Part shown: one piece after another, positions 52,708-61,288 of the stretch
Layout of the letters: each line of letters opens with the position of its first letter
How positions within the stretch are numbered: position 1 is the stretch's first letter
Assembly (NCBI RefSeq): GCF_006149045.1
Contig: NZ_VBSN01000038.1
Location: forward strand, 372,001 to 436,000
Source of the DNA: Dyadobacter flavalbus
GTDB taxonomy: Bacteria > Bacteroidota > Bacteroidia > Cytophagales > Spirosomataceae
Direction of reading: 5' to 3'
DNA length: 64,000 bases
Notes under the pieces: generated by a model
What the model saw: only the letters and a program-made list of their open reading frames with translations
Told to the model about the DNA's origin: nothing
The model's database searches: none
Made by a program: the position numbers and the translations under genes

Positions 52708-52891
52708 AGGATTCAGAAAGTGTTTGCATCATCGCCCTTCCATAATCAGCACGGGCATTACCCTGCTACTCCTCTTCCACTATACGTTTTCCTATTAACC
52801 AGTATGCAGTTACCATGGTGACGTTAACACTACGGTAGGCTTGTTGCCGCGCCAGACGTAAAATATTCTGTATATCGATTATTACTTGCAT
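52708..52891 (-). pseudogene. DUF1016/YhcG-like nuclease gene remnant
   Basis: From ATG at 52891 the frame reads ILRLARQQAYRSVN and AYWLIGKRIVEEE, the start of DUF1016/YhcG proteins. It hits TAG at 52768-52766. The same frame continues with QGNARADYGRAMMQTLSE, the next conserved stretch, then decays. Full-length relatives have a C-terminal PD-(D/E)XK nuclease, absent here. Confidence 0.75.
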
Positions 52892-53105
52892 GGTATCATT
52901 ATTATCAAACCGGACCAAACCCTGACAATTCTGTGTCCATGGATTGCCGAGACTTTGCAAGTGCACTTGCAAAACTACTTCGATACTACTTTCGGCTATC
53001 TGATTTCAGTAGCGCTTCACACTAGATAAATTAATACCTGTAAAGCTACCGATTTTACGGACTCAAATAGCTGATAGATAGCATCTATACCATCAATTAA
53101 ATACT

Positions 53106-53123
53106 TATCGCAATATTGCGATA
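53106..53123. promoter_or_regulatory. ArsR operator palindrome
   Basis: TATCGCAATATTGCGATA, an 18 bp perfect palindrome that covers the -33 TTG (53116-53118) of the ars promoter. Position and symmetry fit repression by the ArsR dimer encoded just downstream, released by arsenite or antimonite. Confidence 0.7.
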
Positions 53124-53145
53124 TGGTATTTTTATGCTATGTTTG
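53116..53145 (+). promoter_or_regulatory. ars operon promoter
   Basis: TTG at 53116-53118 and TATGTTTG (exact TAnnTTTG) at 53138-53145 with a 19 bp spacer. The predicted transcription start falls at about 53150, essentially on the arsR start codon. Confidence 0.7.
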
Positions 53146-53149
53146 CAGC

Positions 53150-53479
53150 ATGGGAGTTACGAGAACAGAAATATTCACTGAGCAGCAGAACCGCATTGCG
53201 GATCTGGCAAAAGCATTTTCGCACCCGGCAAGAGTAGCGATTTTGCAGCTTCTGATAGCACGTAAAGCATGCGTTTGCGGTGACCTGGTAGATGAACTGG
53301 AACTTGCCCAAGCTACTGTTTCTCAGCATTTAAAAGAGCTAAAACGGATCGGCATCATTCAGGGAGAGATTAACCCGCCCCGCGTATGTTACTGCATCAA
53401 TCCCGCTGTTTGGGAGGAAGCGCGGCGAGCATTCGGCTCAATCCTGGAATCCTTTGAGGGAGTGACCTGCTGTAACTAA
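53150..53479 (+). CDS. arsR: ArsR-family transcriptional repressor
   Basis: 109 aa from the ATG at 53150; an upstream ATG at 53123 lies inside the operator and is rejected. Winged HTH with AKAFSHPARVAILQLL and the recognition helix in QATVSQHLKELKRIG. Cysteines in ACVCGDLVDE (the CxC of the metal-sensing group) and a C-terminal CC pair are candidate As(III) ligands. It represses its own operon (DUF6428-like, arsC, GNAT, ACR3) and releases DNA on arsenite binding. First gene of the ars operon. Confidence 0.9.
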   Translation: MGVTRTEIFTEQQNRIADLAKAFSHPARVAILQLLIARKACVCGDLVDELELAQATVSQHLKELKRIGIIQGEINPPRVCYCINPAVWEEARRAFGSILESFEGVTCCN

Positions 53480-53502
53480 ACGGGTATTTTTTTGAGCTAA
53501 TC

Positions 53503-53520
53503 AATCGCAATATTACATTA
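53503..53520. promoter_or_regulatory. second, degenerate ArsR operator
   Basis: AATCGCAATATTACATTA matches the upstream operator at 14 of 18 positions, with the left half intact and the right half altered. It lies just before the DUF6428-like gene at 53526, so it may give internal control. Confidence 0.45.
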
Positions 53521-53525
53521 TAACA

Positions 53526-54095
53526 ATGAAAGCTATAATCAATCAGTTGAATCCAATGTCCTGGCAGGCCTTCAAAAGCACGCTTGAAGAAAATCCTGGC
53601 CTGCACCTGCAATTTCAATATGCAGCAGGCAAGTTTGTGGACCGATCATTTCACATCACCGAGATTAAACAGGCTCCGATTGTTTCGGTTGATTGCGGTG
53701 GTGTAATGAACAGCTGGACGGAGATAATCGTGCAATTGTGGGAGCCGCCTGTCAGTGAAACCGAGCACTCGATGCTGGTCAGCAAAGCTCTCAAAATTGT
53801 AGACTTGGTCGAAAAGTCGTTACCGCTTAAACCGGATGCGGTTGTAAAAATCGAGTTTGGCAATTCAAAATTTGATATGCGCCAAATGTACCCGGCTGAA
53901 CTTTTGCCTGAAGGTGATAGCTTCATTGTCAATCTGGCTGCGGACTTCACGCAGTGCAAAGCACTAATGCGCGATCAATCATGCGGAACGGGTCCTGCGG
54001 CTGCCTCCTGCTGTGGCCCGGCTCCTGAAAAAGAAGAATTGCAAGCTGCCAGTGCTGATGGCGCTGCATGCAAACCAGGTTCCGGATGTTGCTAA
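53526..54095 (+). CDS. DUF6428-like ars operon protein with Cys-rich tail
   Basis: 189 aa, soluble. The N-terminal domain (about 1-150) resembles DUF6428 proteins found in Bacteroidota ars operons (FQYAAGKFVDRSFHITEIKQ, then SVDCGGVMNSWTEIIVQLW). The C-terminal tail (about 150-189) is rich in Cys: SCGTG, ASCCGP and a final GAACKPGSGCC, seven or more cysteines in 40 residues. Pairs of this kind are plausible ligands for As(III) or Sb(III). The biochemical role of the family is unknown; operon position supports a part in arsenic handling. Confidence 0.75.
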   Translation: MKAIINQLNPMSWQAFKSTLEENPGLHLQFQYAAGKFVDRSFHITEIKQAPIVSVDCGGVMNSWTEIIVQLWEPPVSETEHSMLVSKALKIVDLVEKSLPLKPDAVVKIEFGNSKFDMRQMYPAELLPEGDSFIVNLAADFTQCKALMRDQSCGTGPAAASCCGPAPEKEELQAASADGAACKPGSGCC

Positions 54096-54113
54096 TTATC
54101 AATCAATGATCTT

Positions 54114-54527
54114 ATGAAACGAATTTTAGTATTATGCACGGGCAATTCCGCCCGCAGCCAATTGGCGCAAGGGTATTTACAGCATTTTGCAGGTGACCGC
54201 GCAGAAGTATATAGCGCCGGTGTAGATCCCAAAGGTGTAAACCCGGTTGCTGTTCAGGTAATGGCCGAAGATGGTCTTGATATCTCGCATCATACGTCAA
54301 ACCATGCCGATGAATATACCGGCATTGCGTTCGACTATGTGATCACCGTCTGCGATAATGCACGTGAACAGTGCCCTTATTTCCCATCAGCCGGTGAACT
54401 GATCCACCATAGCTTTTCTGACCCTGGCCATACCGAAGGTGAAGATCTCGTATCATCATTCCGCAGGGTCCGGGATGAAATCAAGGAGTACAGCCGCGAA
54501 TTTATTCATCAAAAACTGACTATCTGA
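54114..54527 (+). CDS. arsC: arsenate reductase, low-molecular-weight phosphatase type
   Basis: 137 aa. The P-loop LCTGNSARSQLAQ (residues 7-19) is that of LMW-PTP-fold arsenate reductases; the nucleophilic Cys is residue 8. Later cysteines at VCDNAREQCPYF (about 77-88) are placed as the resolving Cys of the thioredoxin-coupled pI258-type enzyme. Reduces As(V) to As(III) for export by the ACR3 transporter downstream. Overlaps the next gene by one base (TGATG). Confidence 0.9.
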   Translation: MKRILVLCTGNSARSQLAQGYLQHFAGDRAEVYSAGVDPKGVNPVAVQVMAEDGLDISHHTSNHADEYTGIAFDYVITVCDNAREQCPYFPSAGELIHHSFSDPGHTEGEDLVSSFRRVRDEIKEYSREFIHQKLTI

Positions 54528-55024
54528 TGGCTTTCGTCATTCGCCCCCTTACAGAAGCTGACTGGCCGCTGGTAAAGCTGATTTACCAGCTGGGCATCGA
54601 TACCGGCAATGCGACATACGAAACCGGCGCGCCGGAAATCGATGCGCTGAAAGCAAAGTTTCTTGCCCAGCCGCAGCTTGTGGCCGAAGAAAACGGCCAC
54701 GTTGTCGGATGGACATTGCTGTCTGCTGTTTCCAGCCGGTGTGTGTATGGCGGCGTGGCTGAAACAAGCATCTACATTCATCCGCAGTTTCACGGGCGCG
54801 GCATTGGCCGGGCGCTTTTATCAGACCTGGTATCGGTAAGTGAAACACTCGGTTTCTGGACATTGCAAGCACAAGTATTTCCGGAAAACAAGGCGAGCAT
54901 TGCACTTCATGAAAGGCATGGTTTCCGGAAAGTCGGCTACCGCGAGAAGCTTGGAAAACGGAATGGGATCTGGCGCGATGTAATACTGCTTGAACGCCGC
55001 AGTTTGGTAGCTGGTAATGATTAA
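54527..55024 (+). CDS. GNAT N-acetyltransferase, ArsN-like
   Basis: 165 aa with the GNAT fold of the phosphinothricin-acetyltransferase type: [17 protein letters not shown] at the start, [22 protein letters not shown] with the acetyl-CoA loop (R/Q-x-x-G-x-G/A), and [13 protein letters not shown] near the end. In ars operons such genes (arsN1) acetylate organoarsenicals or phosphinothricin-like compounds. Co-translated with arsC (TGATG overlap) and overlapping the transporter frame. Confidence 0.85.
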   Translation: MAFVIRPLTEADWPLVKLIYQLGIDTGNATYETGAPEIDALKAKFLAQPQLVAEENGHVVGWTLLSAVSSRCVYGGVAETSIYIHPQFHGRGIGRALLSDLVSVSETLGFWTLQAQVFPENKASIALHERHGFRKVGYREKLGKRNGIWRDVILLERRSLVAGND

Positions 55025-55040
55025 TCATCAACAATTTATA

Positions 55041-56087
55041 ATGAAAAAAAAGCTTTCATTTCTTGACCGATATTTGACGGTCTGGATCTTCCTTGCCATG
55101 CTTTTGGGTGTTTCCATCGGGTATTTGTTCCCTGGTGCACCCGGTTTCATCAATCAGTTTAATTCAGGCGCTACCGATGCGCAGGGCGTGAACGTGCCGT
55201 TAGCGGTTGGGCTGATTTTGATGATGTACCCGCCGCTTGCCAAAGTGCGCTATTCGGAACTTCCACAGATATTCCGGAACACCCGAATTCTTGGCCTTTC
55301 ACTGCTGCAAAACTGGATTGTGGGACCATTGCTGATGTTTGGCCTGGCGGTTGTATTTTTACCCGACAAACCGGAATACATGACCGGTCTCGTCATGATC
55401 GGTATTGCTCGTTGCATTGCAATGGTGATCGTCTGGAATGACCTTGCAGGCGGCGACCGCGTGTATGCGGCCGGGCTGGTAGCATTCAACAGCATTTTTC
55501 AGGTACTGTTTTATTCAGTGTATGCCTACGTGTTCGTAACGCTGCTACCGCCATTATTTGGGCTGAAAGGATTCCAAGTTGATATAACCATCGGGGAAGT
55601 AGCGCAGAGCGTCTTTATCTATCTGGGCATTCCGTTCCTGGCCGGCATTATCTCGCGGGAAATACTGACCCGGTTATTCAGTCAACATTGGTACGAAAAA
55701 AAGTTTTTGCCAGCCATTAGTCCGATTACCCTGATTGCATTACTGTTTACAATCGTGGTGATGTTCAGTCTGAAAGGGAATCTGATTGTGAGCATCCCAT
55801 TGGATGTACTGCGCATTGCCCTTCCCTTATCCATTTATTTTCTGATCATGTTCTTCTCTGCCTTCTATCTCTCAAAGCGCGCAGGCGCGGACTACTCTAA
55901 ATCCACATCCCTGGCGTTCACGGCTGCGGGCAATAATTTTGAATTGGGCATTGCGGTGGCGATTGCTGTGTTCGGCATTGATTCCGGGGCTGCTTTTGCG
56001 GCAGTCATCGGGCCGCTGATCGAAGTGCCGGTGCTGATCCTGATGGTCAATTTCGCCGTAAGACAACAGCGCACCTTTTCCAAATAA
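55041..56087 (+). CDS. acr3: ACR3-type arsenite efflux transporter
   Basis: 348 aa from the ATG at 55041, where [15 protein letters not shown] is the usual start; an ATG at 55017 inside the upstream gene is less likely. Ten membrane segments. Family residues include the [14 protein letters not shown] helix with the conserved Cys (about residue 125) and the late ESMP-like element replaced by a [17 protein letters not shown] stretch. Exports As(III) (and possibly Sb(III)) from the cytoplasm. Last gene of the operon. Confidence 0.9.
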   Translation: MKKKLSFLDRYLTVWIFLAMLLGVSIGYLFPGAPGFINQFNSGATDAQGVNVPLAVGLILMMYPPLAKVRYSELPQIFRNTRILGLSLLQNWIVGPLLMFGLAVVFLPDKPEYMTGLVMIGIARCIAMVIVWNDLAGGDRVYAAGLVAFNSIFQVLFYSVYAYVFVTLLPPLFGLKGFQVDITIGEVAQSVFIYLGIPFLAGIISREILTRLFSQHWYEKKFLPAISPITLIALLFTIVVMFSLKGNLIVSIPLDVLRIALPLSIYFLIMFFSAFYLSKRAGADYSKSTSLAFTAAGNNFELGIAVAIAVFGIDSGAAFAAVIGPLIEVPVLILMVNFAVRQQRTFSK

Positions 56088-56170
56088 GGTTTTGTTTACA
56101 TACGTATGTCGTTATGCTGATGAGCAAAAAAGGCCATTGTTGCCTTCTTGTCTTCATCTGGCTGATTCCG

Positions 56171-56500
56171 TTAAGTTTGAACAAGATTCCTCAGAAAGCC
56201 GGTATACGCCCGTAACTGGTTTGGCTGAATAAAATCATAAAACTGGTCATGGGTCGTGTGTAATTCCATATAAAATAGCTTCCAATTCAGGCTTAGGTAA
56301 AGAATCAGGGCTAACTCCTGGTTGCTGATCTGATAGCCTGTTTGATAGCTTTTCAGCAAAATGGCATAAGTCTCATCAAAAGCTTGTTGCATCATCCGTC
56401 CAGCATAAACATCCAAAGCTAAGTGTTGCCAAAAACAAACCAACTCATACACCAACCAGCCGTACCCCATAAAATCAAAACAACGCTTGCAGTTGCTGAA
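56171..56500 (-). pseudogene. phosphotransferase-family (APH-like) C-terminal remnant
   Basis: The minus-strand frame reads CFDFMGYGWLVYELVCFWQHL, the DFD/YGWRVYDLA-like end of aminoglycoside/choline-type kinases, and continues about 90 residues. The catalytic first two thirds are missing, and the frame upstream is broken by stops. Dead remnant next to the ars operon. Confidence 0.6.
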
Positions 56501-56663
56501 AGGGTTCTTCCATCAGATCTGCAATGGGATAAGATACTGATACTTCCGCCTGTTTGAGAGCTAACAGCAGATAAACGCTGGATTACACTACAATAAGGCC
56601 GGATTTGGCTACTTAGTTATGCTGTTATCTGCGGAATTTTGCTTTGTATCTAAACAAAATGCT

Positions 56664-57527
56664 ATGCAAATATTAGTAACAGGCGCGACTGGTTCCTTGG
56701 GCAGTGCCGTGATCGAAACGCTTTTGAAGAGGATCCCAGCCAGCAGCATTGCCATTCTGACAAGAAATGAGGAAAAACGATTTTCATTTCAGGCGAGAGG
56801 TTTTTTGGCTTACCTGGGTGATTTCGACGATATCCCTTCGCTGGATAATGCCATGAAGGAAGTTGAAATGGTATTGCTGATTTCAGCGGGCGATGAAGGC
56901 GACAGAATGCAGCAGCATCGTAATGTGGTAGATGCGGCTAAAAGGGCAGGTGTTTCCGGAATTGCGTACACAAGCCGCGCCCTGAGAGACCAGGATACTT
57001 TGTCAAACCCCTTGATGGCTGACCACTTTGCCACCGAAGACTACATCCGGAAAAGCGGCTTGCGTTACACAATATTTCGCAATGCCTTGTACATGGATGC
57101 TATTCCGTTGTTTGTTGGAAGACAGGTTTTCCAGACAGGCATTATCCAATCCGCCGGAATGGGTAAAGTTGCATTTGCGCTTCGAAAGGAAATGGGGGAA
57201 GCAATTGCGAAGATTATGTTGAATGAGGGCTGCCAAAACAAGACTTACAAGTTTACAGGCGGTATGGCATATTCGTTTGATGACATTGCCCACGCTTTGA
57301 CTGACCTGTCTGGAATAGAAGTAAGCTACACACCGGTTGAAAGTCCGGCTTTTGAAGCGATCTTGATAAAGAAAGGTATTCCCGCAGCTGTAGTGAAAAA
57401 GATTACCGATTTTAATACTGATATTCGTAATGGGCAGGAATCCGAAGTGACTGATGACCTCGCCCGCACAATTGGGCGACCGCCTGTTTCACTGAGGGAA
57501 GGTTTGAAAGCACTATTTGGTTTGTAG
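56664..57527 (+). CDS. NmrA-like NAD(P)-binding oxidoreductase (QorB-like)
   Basis: 287 aa from the ATG at 56664, where MQILVTGATGSLG gives the GxxGxxG Rossmann motif; an ATG at 56619 adds 15 residues. The SAGDEGDRMQQHRNVVDAAKRAGV region and an AYTSRALRD segment match QorB/NmrA-type atypical short-chain dehydrogenases, which lack a full YxxxK catalytic site. Possible quinone reductase. Followed 12 bp later by an AraC-type regulator on the same strand. Confidence 0.85.
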   Translation: MQILVTGATGSLGSAVIETLLKRIPASSIAILTRNEEKRFSFQARGFLAYLGDFDDIPSLDNAMKEVEMVLLISAGDEGDRMQQHRNVVDAAKRAGVSGIAYTSRALRDQDTLSNPLMADHFATEDYIRKSGLRYTIFRNALYMDAIPLFVGRQVFQTGIIQSAGMGKVAFALRKEMGEAIAKIMLNEGCQNKTYKFTGGMAYSFDDIAHALTDLSGIEVSYTPVESPAFEAILIKKGIPAAVVKKITDFNTDIRNGQESEVTDDLARTIGRPPVSLREGLKALFGL

Positions 57528-57538
57528 ACAATCTTAAC

Positions 57539-58462
57539 ATGAAGTCAGTTATAGCGCCAAGGCACATTCGTACAATCAATGAATACCACCGTTTGATGGA
57601 GCTGCCCAAGCCCGTGCATCCACTGATCAGCGTGGTAAGATTTGAAGATATCAAAGCCCGGCCAGGTACAGGGCCGAAAAGCATCAGCCATCATTTCTAT
57701 ACGATTGCGCTGAAGAAAAACGTCCAGTTGAAGTTAAAATATGGTCAGCAGGATTTTGATTTTGATGAGGGCTTAATGGTCTTTATGTCACCTGGACAAG
57801 TACTTTCGATTGATTCTGCAACCGAAGAGGATTTTAAACATACCGGCTGGCTTCTACTGATCCATCCTGATTTCTTATTAAACACGCCTTTGTCAGTCAA
57901 GATAAATCAATACGAATACTTCGGCTATCATCTGCGCGAAGCGCTGCATCTTTCCGACAAAGAGGAAGCATTGATAGTAAGCCTGTTACAGCAAATTGAG
58001 CAGGAATATCATGCCAATATGGATGCATCCAGCCACCCGGTGATGATCGCGCAATTGGAATTGTTACTTACGTATGCCGGGCGCTTTTACCAACGCCAGT
58101 TCCTAACGCGCAGGGTATCAGGGCATTCCATTTTAGAGCGGGTGGAAACATTATTGGCCGAACGTTTTAAAGACGACGTGTTAGCTACCCGGGGCGTCCC
58201 CACTGTTGAGTCGCTGGCAGAAGCCCTGCATCTGTCTTCTGATTATCTAAGCAGGTTGCTGACTACATTAACAGGACAAAGCACCAGGCATTTTATACAA
58301 GACAAGCTTATTGAGCTGGCAAAACAAAAGCTTTCCACTTCTGACCTGTCAGTCAGCGAGATTGCCTTTCAGTTAGGGTTTGAGCATGCCCAGTCGTTTA
58401 GTAAATTCTTCAAGACTAAAACTAATTATTCACCAGCAGCATTCAGACAATCGTTCAATTAA
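57539..58462 (+). CDS. AraC-family transcriptional regulator
   Basis: 307 aa. N-terminal cupin-like sensing domain (about 1-170; HFYTIALKKNVQLKLKYGQ) and a C-terminal double HTH (about 205-305) with ALHLSSDYLSRLLTTLTGQS and SEIAFQLGFEHAQSFSKFFK. The effector is unknown. It lies 12 bp after the NmrA-like gene and may control it or itself. Confidence 0.9.
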   Translation: MKSVIAPRHIRTINEYHRLMELPKPVHPLISVVRFEDIKARPGTGPKSISHHFYTIALKKNVQLKLKYGQQDFDFDEGLMVFMSPGQVLSIDSATEEDFKHTGWLLLIHPDFLLNTPLSVKINQYEYFGYHLREALHLSDKEEALIVSLLQQIEQEYHANMDASSHPVMIAQLELLLTYAGRFYQRQFLTRRVSGHSILERVETLLAERFKDDVLATRGVPTVESLAEALHLSSDYLSRLLTTLTGQSTRHFIQDKLIELAKQKLSTSDLSVSEIAFQLGFEHAQSFSKFFKTKTNYSPAAFRQSFN

Positions 58463-59258
58463 GGACTGCCGAGACCATTGCTTCACATTGATGTACATAT
58501 TATGTCGTCGACTACTAGTTTATATATTCTCGCATCTTGATTTCTCATGTATAAGTGTGCCCTTGACTGTAATAATATTTTTTACAGCGACCTTAATGAA
58601 ACATATTACAGCTTTGGACCGGTTCAGCAACAAACCTTAAAGATGTGACAGAGCCGGACAGCAAGCATTACCTTGAACTATCCCATCTGGCCGATCAGAT
58701 ATTGCATTAACCAATAAGCGAGAAACAACTCAGGAAGAAGTAGACCGTTTAAAACAGAATGGATACCTGAATCATCACAATCTTGGCAAACTTTCCTAAT
58801 CCTTAATCGTACTTATTTCCCAGTAGTAATACTTTCACTTGCCATCTTCTTTCAATGTATATGAACAGAATATCAGATTATTGTCTATCACAACATGGGG
58901 TCAGTTGTATGTGCAGAGTCGGAAGAAATGTACAGCTTGCGGTATTTAAAAAAAGTACATCAGAGTTTTTTTGCTTCATTCCGCTCCAAAGGTGTGTTTG
59001 TCATCACCTGCCAGATTATAGAACAACCACTGTTTCTGCGTACTCCAAAGCGACGGCTTAGTAAGAATCGTTAATTGAGCAAACGTTTATGAAAGATATA
59101 ACTGTCAAATACTCGAGGTTATGGGAGAAAGAACTTTTGATCACTTTCTCAATAGCGTTGCTCTGCATTTCTTACGCCGTTTCGGATCTCGCAAAATTTT
59201 AATACTTTGTGCATCAATCGTGCCGGGTGAAATACCATTTAAACCCTTCTATATTCCA
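58463..59258. other. decayed intergenic region
   Basis: About 800 bp without an intact gene. Short protein-like scraps are visible: EEVDRLKQNGYLNHHNLGKLS (plus strand, ending about 58799) and a 37-codon frame at 59089-59202 (VKYSRLWEKELLITFSIALL). They look like remnants of lost genes; no family is assigned. Confidence 0.4.
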
Positions 59259-59783
59259 ATGACAGAGATCGAAATTTTGATTAACCAGACTGCAAATGCT
59301 TACGAGTGGACAAACAAACTCCTTGAAGCAGTTCCCTTCGAAAAATGGGAAATCATACCCGATACGATTGAATCCAACATGAACTGGCAAGTCGGGCATT
59401 TAATTATCAGCCATTACTTTCATTCAATAATGGTGATCAGAGGACATCAAACCGATATGCTCAGAAGCCTCCCAATCAAAGAATACAGTGAGCTCTTTAC
59501 AACATCAGCTCCTGCCCTTTCCGTGGGTAAGACCAATGCCCTGACACTGCTGAAGGATCTGAAAATCATACAACAAAAGTCTTTGGAAATATTAGGAACA
59601 TTATCCATTCAAGATCTGGATAACCCGCTGGAACCAACCCCTACTGCCCACCCGATTGCAACAACAAAATTTGAAGCAATTGACTGGAATATCAAACACA
59701 CGATGTATCACTGCGGACAGATTGGCATTCTTCGGCGGGTCGTTGATCACCCTTATGATTTTGGCCTAAGACTAACCAGATAA
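59259..59783 (+). CDS. DinB-family protein
   Basis: 174 aa from the ATG at 59259; an upstream ATG at 59121 would add 46 residues without family similarity and is rejected. Four-helix-bundle DinB pattern: LINQTANAYEWTNKLL, NWQVGHLIISHYFHS with the first metal His, and WNIKHTMYHCGQIGILRR with the two late His. DinB/YfiT-like proteins are metal-dependent thiol transferases or of unknown function. Confidence 0.8.
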   Translation: MTEIEILINQTANAYEWTNKLLEAVPFEKWEIIPDTIESNMNWQVGHLIISHYFHSIMVIRGHQTDMLRSLPIKEYSELFTTSAPALSVGKTNALTLLKDLKIIQQKSLEILGTLSIQDLDNPLEPTPTAHPIATTKFEAIDWNIKHTMYHCGQIGILRRVVDHPYDFGLRLTR

Positions 59784-60254
59784 ATAACATTGTTGTCTTA
59801 AATAAACCTTGTGGCTGTTGCACAACATCAGTTGTCGATTTTGCGGGCAGTTTTGTCACTGAAATCTCTTCCAATAGTCCTTCTCCATTTACACCATTCT
59901 CTTTGCGTCCTCCAAAAATGGCAATTCTGATTAGTGCATCCATAATAGTAGTTGCTATTCATGCCAAGCTGTTAAGGGTGAAATAAAGTAATGCCGATTG
60001 ATCAATCTTATGTGCACTGACGGCATAGTTGTTTTAAAATCATACCTAACTAAATGCCAGTAAATTTATCTATTCCTTAAATGACAACCCCATATGGCCA
60101 AACGGTACAAATACATTTATTAATGGGTAAGGATGCTGGCTTGAAAGAATTAGCTTCTATAATCATTGAAGAGTAGAACAAAAAAAACGGCCGATTTCCA
60201 GACCAGGCTACTGGCTAACCGAAATAATTAACCATCAATCTAACCTTAAATTTT
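59784..60254. other. intergenic region, no clear gene
   Basis: About 470 bp. A 31-codon plus-strand frame at 60081-60176 (MTTPYGQTVQIHLLMGKD...) resembles the start of a small protein but is cut short. Nothing else recognisable. Confidence 0.35.
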
Positions 60255-60599
60255 ATGGCAAATCAACAATTCAAAGAATGTATCGATGCATGCGTGGCAT
60301 GCGCCATTGCTTGCAGTTATTGTGCAACGGAATGTTTGAAAGAAGAGCACGTAGGGCATATGGCAAAGTGCATTCAGCTTGATCTGGAATGCGCTGCCAT
60401 TTGTCGAAGTGCTGCCGAAGTAATGAGCCTCGGCAGTAGTTTCAGTGCACACCTTTGCCGTATTTGTGCAGATGCGTGTAATGCATGTGCCGATGAATGT
60501 GAAAAACATGCTGAAATGGGTATGGACCATTGCCGCCAGTGTGCAGAAGCTTGCCGGAACTGTGCCAGCGTATGCGAAGGAATGGCAACGCCTGTTTAA
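60255..60599 (+). CDS. four-helix-bundle copper-binding protein (Csp-like, DUF326)
   Basis: 114 aa with 19 cysteines, mostly in CxxxC and CxxC spacings along helices (CIDACVACAIACSYC, then CRICADACNACADEC, then CRQCAEACRNCASVC). This is the copper-storage Csp/DUF326 pattern, in which Cys line the core of a four-helix bundle and bind many Cu(I). No signal peptide, so the cytosolic Csp3-like type. Preceded by an AT-rich leader and closed by a terminator. Confidence 0.9.
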   Translation: MANQQFKECIDACVACAIACSYCATECLKEEHVGHMAKCIQLDLECAAICRSAAEVMSLGSSFSAHLCRICADACNACADECEKHAEMGMDHCRQCAEACRNCASVCEGMATPV

Positions 60600-60623
60600 T
60601 CCAAATTAGAAATAGAATGCGAG

Positions 60624-60651
60624 AAGGTAATCAAAACGGTTACCTTTTTTT
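60624..60651 (+). terminator. Rho-independent terminator
   Basis: AAGGTAA / TTACCTT stem with a nine-base interior and a T-run, after the copper-binding gene. Confidence 0.75.
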
Positions 60652-60705
60652 GTCTAAAGAGTACATCTTGTAACTTAAAAACACTTGGAAAAGGGGAATG
60701 TTATC

Positions 60706-60951
60706 ATGTTTGCTACCTTATGGACTTTGTCATTAACCAGTCTGTATTTGGTTCTCCACCCACAATTAATATTTAACAGGGGCATTATAGACAAAATTTA
60801 CATATATGATTTTTCAACATTCGTGTACGTTGTAATCATCTCAGTAAGTGCCTTAGCCCCCAACCTGGCCAGATATCAACAAATGCTGCAACTTGAACAA
60901 GTCTTCAAAAAATTGACTTACTCTAAGTATTCTTTTCTTCTAAAAGTTTGA
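60706..60951 (+). CDS. hypothetical membrane protein
   Basis: 81 aa from the ATG at 60706; a TTG at 60685 would add seven residues. Two hydrophobic segments (about 2-20 and 38-58) and a short Lys-rich end. No family recognised. Moderate support from hydrophobic organisation only. Confidence 0.4.
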   Translation: MFATLWTLSLTSLYLVLHPQLIFNRGIIDKIYIYDFSTFVYVVIISVSALAPNLARYQQMLQLEQVFKKLTYSKYSFLLKV

Positions 60952-61288
60952 CATAATACAAATTATCCCTAGTACAAATCCAGCCCAAAATCACTGTAAC
61001 AAAACTAGATGAATCCATAAACTTAGCAGACCAATTTCCTGTAACAAACTGATAAGCATAGATCTTTTATTCGCATTTTAACTTACGATTGTGTAGTTAA
61101 ATCCTGGTAAATCATTTTCTGTTAATGTTTCAGATTAGGAAAGCCCATGGACTCATTATGCTTTGTGCAGCATTTGATTGAAGAAGTTTTTCTTATCTTA
61201 ACCGCAGAATTCTCACCATCCGGGTGTCTGTGTTTAGAGGTAGCAACCTGACACAAGTTATCATAAACACTACAACTCGCTCCAAAAC
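60952..61288. other. intergenic region upstream of BCCT gene
   Basis: About 340 bp, no gene seen. It should contain the promoter of the transporter; no clear TTG/TAnnTTTG pair was identified. Confidence 0.4.

Noticed and set aside
53123-53149. Upstream ATG start for arsR
   Set aside because: It lies inside the operator palindrome and upstream of the predicted transcription start, so it would not be in the transcript.
59121-59258. N-terminal extension of the DinB-like protein
   Set aside because: The extra 46 residues do not fit the DinB fold, which starts at the ATG at 59259; they likely read through decayed sequence.
59692-59943. 83-codon minus-strand open frame
   Set aside because: Overlaps the conserved C-terminus of the DinB-like protein on the other strand and shows no features of its own.
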